DNA of 19,344 bases, taken from contig CAYNDB010000040.1 in assembly GCA_964395915.1 (NCBI GenBank), positions 1-19,344 on the forward strand. Reading direction: 5' to 3'. The first letter of the stretch is position 1. The number at the start of each line of letters is the position of its first letter. Shown in pieces: positions 15,277-19,344 of the stretch. Below the pieces are notes generated by a model, which saw nothing but the letters and a program-made list of their open reading frames with translations, was not told the DNA's origin and did no database searches. The translations under genes were made by a program, and so were the position numbers. The DNA is from CAYNDB01 sp964395915. GTDB lineage: Bacteria; Nitrospinota_A; UBA7883; JAJRTC01.

Positions 15277-15663
15277 TTAGAGAAGACCACCAGCATCGGA
15301 ATCCCAGGTGAATACGCCAGCGCTTGTGCCGGAGCTACCGCCTGAGGAACAGTTGGCGTGTGTACCGGTTGCTGACCATTCAGTTCTCGTGTCACCACTA
15401 GCTATGGCTACTGTGACGCCTGTGCTAGACGTAAAGCCGGTTACGCTGGCCAAGGTGGTCTGATACTGGTCGAAATCGGTGAAATAGGCTTCTTCGGAAA
15501 CCGCAAGGTTCGCCAGATCGGATTTAATAGCCGAACAATATGCTTTTTCACGATAAGCGGCGAACTGAGGAATAGCAATCGCGGCCAAAATACCGATGAT
15601 CGCAACAACAATCAACAGCTCGACCAGTGTAAAACCTTCTTTTTTCTGCATGGAACGTAACAT
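15277..15663 (-). CDS. pilA: Type IV major pilin
   Basis: A 128-residue prepilin. The leader MLRSMQKKEG is cleaved before FTLVELLIVVAIIGILAAIA, the textbook methylated N-terminal helix with Phe1 and Glu5. ATG 15663 is chosen because AAGGAG lies eight bases upstream. The mature protein (118 residues) continues IPQFAAYREKAYCSAIKSDL and has a short Ser/Gly/Thr-rich head with Cys43 and Cys105, which probably form the single disulfide loop. It ends DSDAGGLL. Compared with the giant pseudopilins at 954-3373 it is the right size to be a main filament subunit. It is a single-gene unit: it has its own terminator, a long AT-rich upstream region and a candidate sigma54 promoter. Whether it builds the filament of the MSHA-like platform or of a separate type IVa pilus cannot be decided here. 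Confidence 0.93.
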   Translation of the reverse strand: MLRSMQKKEGFTLVELLIVVAIIGILAAIAIPQFAAYREKAYCSAIKSDLANLAVSEEAYFTDFDQYQTTLASVTGFTSSTGVTVAIASGDTRTEWSATGTHANCSSGGSSGTSAGVFTWDSDAGGLL

Positions 15664-15746
15664 CTTCTATTCTCCTTATGGTACTAAAAATAAATAAACA
15701 ATTTAAAGTGACAAACCCTTATGTTTTGTCTATGCACATAAACGAT

Positions 15747-15762
15747 TTCAATAATCGTGCCG
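15747..15762 (-). promoter_or_regulatory. Candidate sigma54 promoter of the pilin gene
   Basis: On the minus strand the sequence is CGGCAC-GATTA-TTGAA, compared with TGGCAC-N5-TTGCA. The -24 GG and the spacing are right; the -12 element has GA instead of GC. It sits 84 bases upstream of the pilin ATG. Major pilin genes are often sigma54- and PilR-dependent, which supports the reading. Confidence 0.35.
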
Positions 15763-15860
15763 AAGAATAATTTACTGATAAAATTTGACTAACGCTATAT
15801 TTATCAATATACTAACATTTAAAAGGAACGTTTTCTGTAGGTGTGTGTGTCGCTTATGAA

Positions 15861-15875
15861 TGACAATTTATGTCA
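15861..15875. promoter_or_regulatory. TGACA-N5-TGTCA palindrome, possible upstream activator site
   Basis: TGACA ATTTA TGTCA forms a 15-base inverted repeat about 100 bases upstream of the sigma54-like site, a normal distance for an enhancer bound by an NtrC-family regulator such as PilR. A further TTGTCA occurs near 15967. Function is inferred from position alone. Confidence 0.3.
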
Positions 15876-16043
15876 CAAATAGAGCCATTTATTTGGATTT
15901 GCTCTATAAGGAGTTGAATTTTAAAGAAATATTAGGTGTATTAAAAATCATCGCTTTTGACGCAAATTTGTCATTTTCTGTGCCGCGGTACATGTGACTT
16001 AACCGCAATAATTTTGTATGATGATTTTTTATTTTTTTATGTC

Positions 16044-16143
16044 NNNNNNNNNNNNNNNNNNNNNNNNNNNNNNNNNNNNNNNNNNNNNNNNNNNNNNNNN
16101 NNNNNNNNNNNNNNNNNNNNNNNNNNNNNNNNNNNNNNNNNNN
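16044..16143. other. Assembly gap of 100 Ns
   Basis: Exactly 100 undetermined bases. That round number is the usual placeholder for a scaffold join of unknown size, so the true distance between pilA and the carboxylase gene is not known and a gene could be missing here. Confidence 0.98.
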
Positions 16144-16300
16144 TCAATAAATCGCTATTCTTGTCATGAATCTTTGCGTATGAGATAATGACGCCTCTTT
16201 TGTTTTTAATTTAAAGCCGCAGGTGTCTGTAAGTGGCTTATTTGCAAATAATGCCGACTATATTTAAAACTATAACTTATTGATTGCGGATGCTTAAAAA

Positions 16301-18052
16301 ATGGGAAAAAAGATAAAAATCACCGAGGTCGCGTTGCGTGACTCTCATCAGTCACTACTTGCCACAAGAATGAAGACCGAGCATATGCTCCCCATAGCCG
16401 AAAAAATGGAGAAGATCGGCTTCTGGTCGGTGGAGATGTGGGGTGGAGCCACTTTCGACTCTTGTATAAGGTTTCTGAACGAAGACCCGTGGGAGCGTGT
16501 CCGGGCGCTTAAAGAAGTGATGCCGACAACTCCCTTCCAGATGCTTCTGCGAGGGCAGAATCTTGTGGGGTACCGTCACTACGCCGATGATCTGGTGGAT
16601 AAGTTCGTAGACCTCTCCTGCGAGGCCGGTATAGATGTGTTCCGTATTTTCGACGCGTTAAACGACTTGCGGAACCTGGAGACATCTATAAAACGCGTCA
16701 AGCACAATGGGAAACATGCGCAAGGCGCCATGAGCTATACCACAAGCCCTGTTCACACAACGGAGCTTTTTGTCGATTTGGCAAAGCGGTTTGAGGATAT
16801 GGGGTGTGACACGATATGCATAAAAGATATGGCGGGGCTTCTGGCTCCGTGGACGGCTTACGAGCTAATCACATCGATTAAGAAAAGCGTAAAAGTTCCG
16901 ATACACCTCCATTCTCACACAACCTCCGGCTATGCGCTGATGACGATGACAAAAGCTATCGAGGCTGGTGTGGACATTATAGATACGGCAATATCGTCCC
17001 TTTCAATGGGCACAAGCCATAGCCCAACAGAGACGATCGTGTCTGCGCTTCAAGGTACCGATTATGACACCGGGCTGAACCTCGATGAGCTTATAGAGAT
17101 TGGAAAATATTTTGCCGGTGTCCGAAAAGAATATTCGGCGTTTGAATCCGCTTTTACCGGAGTGGACGTAAACATATTAAAGTCGCAAGTGCCGGGGGGG
17201 ATGATATCGAACCTGGAGTCGCAACTTCGTCAACAAAATGCGTATGACAGGTTGCCGGAAGTGCTTGAAGAGTTGCCCCGATGCAGAAAAGAGCTCGGTT
17301 ATCCTCCGCTCGTCACCCCAACATCGCAAATTGTCGGGACCCAATCCGTTTTAAACGTGTTGATGGGGCGCTACAAGAATATTTCGAAGGAAACCGAGGG
17401 GATAATATCAGGCAGATACGGCAAACTTCCGGGAACAGTCGACCCTAAGCTTATTAAACGTGTTTGCGGAGATGAAAAACCGATAACCGTACGCCCGGCG
17501 GACCTTCTGGAGCCTGAATGGGAAAACCTGAAAAAAGAAGTGGAAGATAAGGCGACCAAAGATGAAGACGTTATTATCTTCGCCCTCTTTCCGCAGATAG
17601 CAGAACAGTATCTTGAAAAGCGCGGCACACCGCCAACCGAGAGCTTCAAAAAAGAGGAGCCGAAACCCGCTCCGGTAAAAGCCGCTGAGCCTGAGCCTGT
17701 AAATATGTTTAGCGTCACAGTCAACGGCAGGCAATACGACGTTCAGGTGGATGAAATGGGAAGCGTGGCGGCGCAAAAACCATCGCAGGCTCCGGCGCAT
17801 AAGCCAGACGAGACAACAGTCCATACGGTCGCCACAGCCGGGTTGCCTATAGATTCACCGTTGTCAGGGTCCATATGGAAAGTCAACTGTCAGGTCGGCC
17901 AGCAAGTCAGCAAAGGGGACGTTATCGTCATACTTGAGGCGATGAAAATGGAGACGGAAGTCATGGCTCCATCTTCAGGCGTGATTCAGGCCATTATGGT
18001 AAAAGAAGGTGACAAGGTAAACGTCGGCGACAAGCTTATGACTATAGGGTGA
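16301..18052 (+). CDS. Pyruvate carboxylase subunit B / oxaloacetate decarboxylase alpha subunit
   Basis: A 583-residue biotin-dependent carboxyltransferase. The TIM-barrel domain starts with ALRDSHQSLLATR (Asp14 a metal ligand), continues with WGGATFD and FRIFDALND, has the catalytic lysine in CIKDMAGLL (Lys175, carboxylated in the family) and the metal-binding His pair in LHSHTTSG (His204, His206). A conserved carboxylase domain follows to about residue 440. A Pro/Ala/Lys-rich linker then leads to the biotinyl domain, with EAMKMET and acceptor Lys549. It transfers carboxyl between biotin and pyruvate/oxaloacetate. The family has two main uses: with PycA (biotin carboxylase) it makes oxaloacetate from pyruvate; with membrane OadB/OadG it decarboxylates oxaloacetate and pumps sodium. 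Neither partner is in the window, so the direction cannot be settled and I give no gene symbol. The ATG has only a weak RBS. Confidence 0.93.
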   Translation: MGKKIKITEVALRDSHQSLLATRMKTEHMLPIAEKMEKIGFWSVEMWGGATFDSCIRFLNEDPWERVRALKEVMPTTPFQMLLRGQNLVGYRHYADDLVDKFVDLSCEAGIDVFRIFDALNDLRNLETSIKRVKHNGKHAQGAMSYTTSPVHTTELFVDLAKRFEDMGCDTICIKDMAGLLAPWTAYELITSIKKSVKVPIHLHSHTTSGYALMTMTKAIEAGVDIIDTAISSLSMGTSHSPTETIVSALQGTDYDTGLNLDELIEIGKYFAGVRKEYSAFESAFTGVDVNILKSQVPGGMISNLESQLRQQNAYDRLPEVLEELPRCRKELGYPPLVTPTSQIVGTQSVLNVLMGRYKNISKETEGIISGRYGKLPGTVDPKLIKRVCGDEKPITVRPADLLEPEWENLKKEVEDKATKDEDVIIFALFPQIAEQYLEKRGTPPTESFKKEEPKPAPVKAAEPEPVNMFSVTVNGRQYDVQVDEMGSVAAQKPSQAPAHKPDETTVHTVATAGLPIDSPLSGSIWKVNCQVGQQVSKGDVIVILEAMKMETEVMAPSSGVIQAIMVKEGDKVNVGDKLMTIG

Positions 18053-18053
18053 T

Positions 18054-18092
18054 ACAGGCGTGATGCCCCTGGGTTTTAATCACCCTGCCTGT
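18054..18092. terminator. Possible bidirectional terminator between convergent genes
   Basis: ACAGGCGTGAT (18054-18064) can pair with ATCAC (18079-18083) and GCCTGT (18087-18092), with a three-base bulge; an alternative pairing uses GGGTGAT (18047-18053) with ATCACCC (18079-18085). It lies in the 72-base gap between the convergent carboxylase and serA genes. The T tract after the stem is poor. Confidence 0.4.
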
Positions 18093-18124
18093 TATTGTAC
18101 GATTCAGGTTTGTCTGACAGGCGG

Positions 18125-19344
18125 TCAGTAAAGTATCCTCGCCTTTATTGTTTCCGGTATTTTACGAAGCTCGGTGAGCATGCTTTTGTCCACGTCTTTG
18201 GAAACATCCATGACAAGGTATCCAACAGCGGGCCTTGTCATAAGGTATTGCCCAAGCACGTTTACGTTTTTCTCTCCAAACAGGCTGTTAACTTTCTGAA
18301 GCACGCCCGGCTTGTTCTTATGGAAATGAAGAATTCTGTGCCAGTCTCCATGCGTGGGCAGCTCCACTTCGGGAACGTTTACAGCCGATGTGGTGGAGCC
18401 GTTATTGATAAATTTAATAAGCTTTTGCGAAACCTCGCCTCCTATATTTTCCTGCGCTTCCAACGTGGAGCCACCTACGTGCGGGGTCAAAATTACATTA
18501 GGCATACCTTGGAGAGGTGAACGAAAAATATCCCCTTTGGTTTTCGGCTCTTCCGGGAACACGTCGATAGCGGCCCCCCCGAGCCGTTTGGATTTCAGCT
18601 CTTCGGTCAAAGCGTCTATATCCACAACGTCACCCCTACTGTAGTTGATAAGGAAGGCGCCGTCTTTCATCAACGCTATTGTTTCCCGGTTCATCATATT
18701 TTTGGTTATCGGCGTTCCCGGCACGTGTAATGTCACGATATCCGATGTTTGTAGAAGTTTATCAAGGCTTTCACAGCGGGTTGCGTTACCGAGCGCGAGC
18801 TGGTCTACAATGTCGTAAAACCTTACGTTCATCCCCATAGCCTCCGCCAGCACGCTGACTTGAGCGCCAATATGTCCATACCCTATTACACCAAGAGTTT
18901 TTCCGCGCGCTTCATGGCTTCCCTCTGCCGTTTTAAGCCACTTTCCTTCATGGGCCGCCACGTTTTTTTCAGCCACGCCACGATAGAGGGCAATGCAATG
19001 GCTGATTATTAACTCCGCGACAGAACGCGTGTTAGAGAAAGGAGCGTTGAAAACCGGAACGCCAAGCTCTTCCGCCACATCAAGGTCTATCTGGTTGGTT
19101 CCTATACAAAAAGCTCCAACGGCAAGAAGGTTTCGTCCAGCCTTCAAGACATCTGGCGTAAGCTGAGTTTTTGAGCGAATACCAATTATGTGGGCTTTTG
19201 CAATTTTCTTTATAAGAGTAGCCTCATCCAAAGCCCCGGGTAAAGCTTCTACCTGAAAGAGTTCTTTATGGAACTTATCCACAGCAGCTCTGTGTATATT
19301 TTCTAAGAGGAGGATATTTATTTTATCCTTTGGGAACGATGTTA
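18125..19344 (-). CDS. serA: D-3-phosphoglycerate dehydrogenase, 5' partial at window end
   Basis: Catalyses NAD-linked oxidation of 3-phosphoglycerate, the first step of serine synthesis. A GTG at 19282 begins a 385-residue frame, but the frame stays open to the window end, and the added residues (SFPKDKINILLLENIHRAAV) match the start of the E. coli-type enzyme. The gene is therefore cut by the window edge, with only a few residues missing from an expected length near 410. Visible features, numbered from the GTG, are the Rossmann motif GVIGYGHIG (131-139), and the catalytic Arg216 (NYSRGDVVD), Glu in FPEEP (244-245) and His268 (TPHVGGST). The C-terminal 75 or so residues form an ACT domain (HKNKPGVLQKVNSLFGEKNV), the site of serine feedback inhibition. 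It is of the short type, without the extra ASB domain of longer enzymes. No serine-pathway neighbour is visible. Confidence 0.95.
   Translation of the reverse strand, partial: TSFPKDKINILLLENIHRAAVDKFHKELFQVEALPGALDEATLIKKIAKAHIIGIRSKTQLTPDVLKAGRNLLAVGAFCIGTNQIDLDVAEELGVPVFNAPFSNTRSVAELIISHCIALYRGVAEKNVAAHEGKWLKTAEGSHEARGKTLGVIGYGHIGAQVSVLAEAMGMNVRFYDIVDQLALGNATRCESLDKLLQTSDIVTLHVPGTPITKNMMNRETIALMKDGAFLINYSRGDVVDIDALTEELKSKRLGGAAIDVFPEEPKTKGDIFRSPLQGMPNVILTPHVGGSTLEAQENIGGEVSQKLIKFINNGSTTSAVNVPEVELPTHGDWHRILHFHKNKPGVLQKVNSLFGEKNVNVLGQYLMTRPAVGYLVMDVSKDVDKSMLTELRKIPETIKARILY

Larger units (their letters stand above)
15664..16300. other. 637-base AT-rich intergenic region between divergent pilA and the carboxylase gene
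   Basis: No gene is visible in this stretch. It contains the pilin RBS, a sigma54-like site, a TGACA/TGTCA palindrome, a GT repeat at about 15839-15850 and the 100-N gap. Reading frames crossing it are AT-rich and broken by the Ns. The part before 16301 has no convincing sigma70 pair. A TTGCAA with a poor -10 lies near 16241-16268. Confidence 0.6.

Noticed and set aside
15957..16169. Short plus-strand reading frame crossing the N gap
   Set aside because: It exists only because Ns contain no stop codons. The real bases on each side are AT-rich with no protein-like pattern.
16234..16247. TGGC...TTGCA resembling a sigma54 promoter upstream of the carboxylase gene
   Set aside because: The two elements are about three bases too close for the fixed sigma54 spacing.
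18095..18644. Plus-strand frames opposite serA
   Set aside because: The minus-strand SerA frame has full catalytic and ACT motifs; the opposite frames show no recognisable domain.
1..19344. CRISPR array, tRNA, rRNA or insertion sequence
   Set aside because: I saw no regularly spaced direct repeats, cloverleaf-like sequence, rRNA segment or transposase frame in the window.

Overview
The window comes from a Gram-negative (diderm) bacterium: it encodes an outer-membrane secretin, two lipoproteins, an outer-membrane beta-barrel protein and type IV pilins. Base composition looks near 50% GC. The gene set (MSHA/type IV pilus-like platform, E. coli-type SerA, a PycB/OadA-type carboxyltransferase with fused biotinyl domain, Pol IV) would fit a deltaproteobacterium-like lineage or Nitrospinota. 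I cannot fix the phylum from sequence alone. A run of exactly 100 Ns (16044-16143) shows that this is a draft scaffold.

Layout. (1) 1-784, + strand: two tandem paralogues of a small exported Gly/Cys-rich protein with a shared CGTGHHR...AG..CVPCP core and repeated KPP-x-SI motifs. The first is cut by the window edge. (2) 954-3373, + strand: two tandem, very large (390 and 400 aa) paralogous prepilin-like proteins. The first lacks the conserved Glu5 of the pilin helix. (3) 3474-11158, + strand: a tightly packed operon for a MSHA-like type IV pilus or secretion platform. It holds a PilM-PilN (MshI/GspL-like) fusion, a PilO-like protein, a PilP/GspC-like protein, a MshL/PilQ-type secretin lipoprotein, an ExeA/MshM-type AAA ATPase, a MshN-like protein (membrane anchor, SPOR-like segment, TPRs) and a lipoprotein made of three Ig-like repeats. 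Genes mostly overlap by ATGA or lie within a few bases. A strong sigma70-like promoter sits just ahead of the PilM-PilN gene. (4) 11179-11775, - strand: a small outer-membrane beta-barrel protein. (5) 12011-13246, + strand: DNA polymerase IV (dinB), overlapping end to end with (6) 13243-15027, - strand, a polytopic membrane protein with C-terminal TPRs of the TMTC/PMT-like glycosyltransferase type. (7) 15277-15663, - strand: a classical type IV major pilin with a good terminator, RBS and a candidate sigma54 promoter. (8) 16301-18052, + strand: pyruvate carboxylase subunit B / oxaloacetate decarboxylase alpha. (9) 18125 to the window end, - strand: D-3-phosphoglycerate dehydrogenase, whose true N-terminus lies beyond the window.

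The genes at 954-11158 look like one functional unit. The MshI/O/P-type inner-membrane proteins would connect to the secretin. The ExeA-like ATPase and the SPOR/TPR protein would help the channel through or onto peptidoglycan. The giant pseudopilins would be the initiating or tip part of a filament. The motor ATPase, the polytopic PilC/MshG protein and the prepilin peptidase are not in the window and would have to be supplied from elsewhere. The major pilin at 15277-15663 is a possible main subunit, but that link is inference.

The least familiar parts are the giant pseudopilin pair, the SPOR-like segment in the MshN-type protein, the triple-repeat lipoprotein at the operon end, and the paired CGTGHHR proteins next to the pilin genes.
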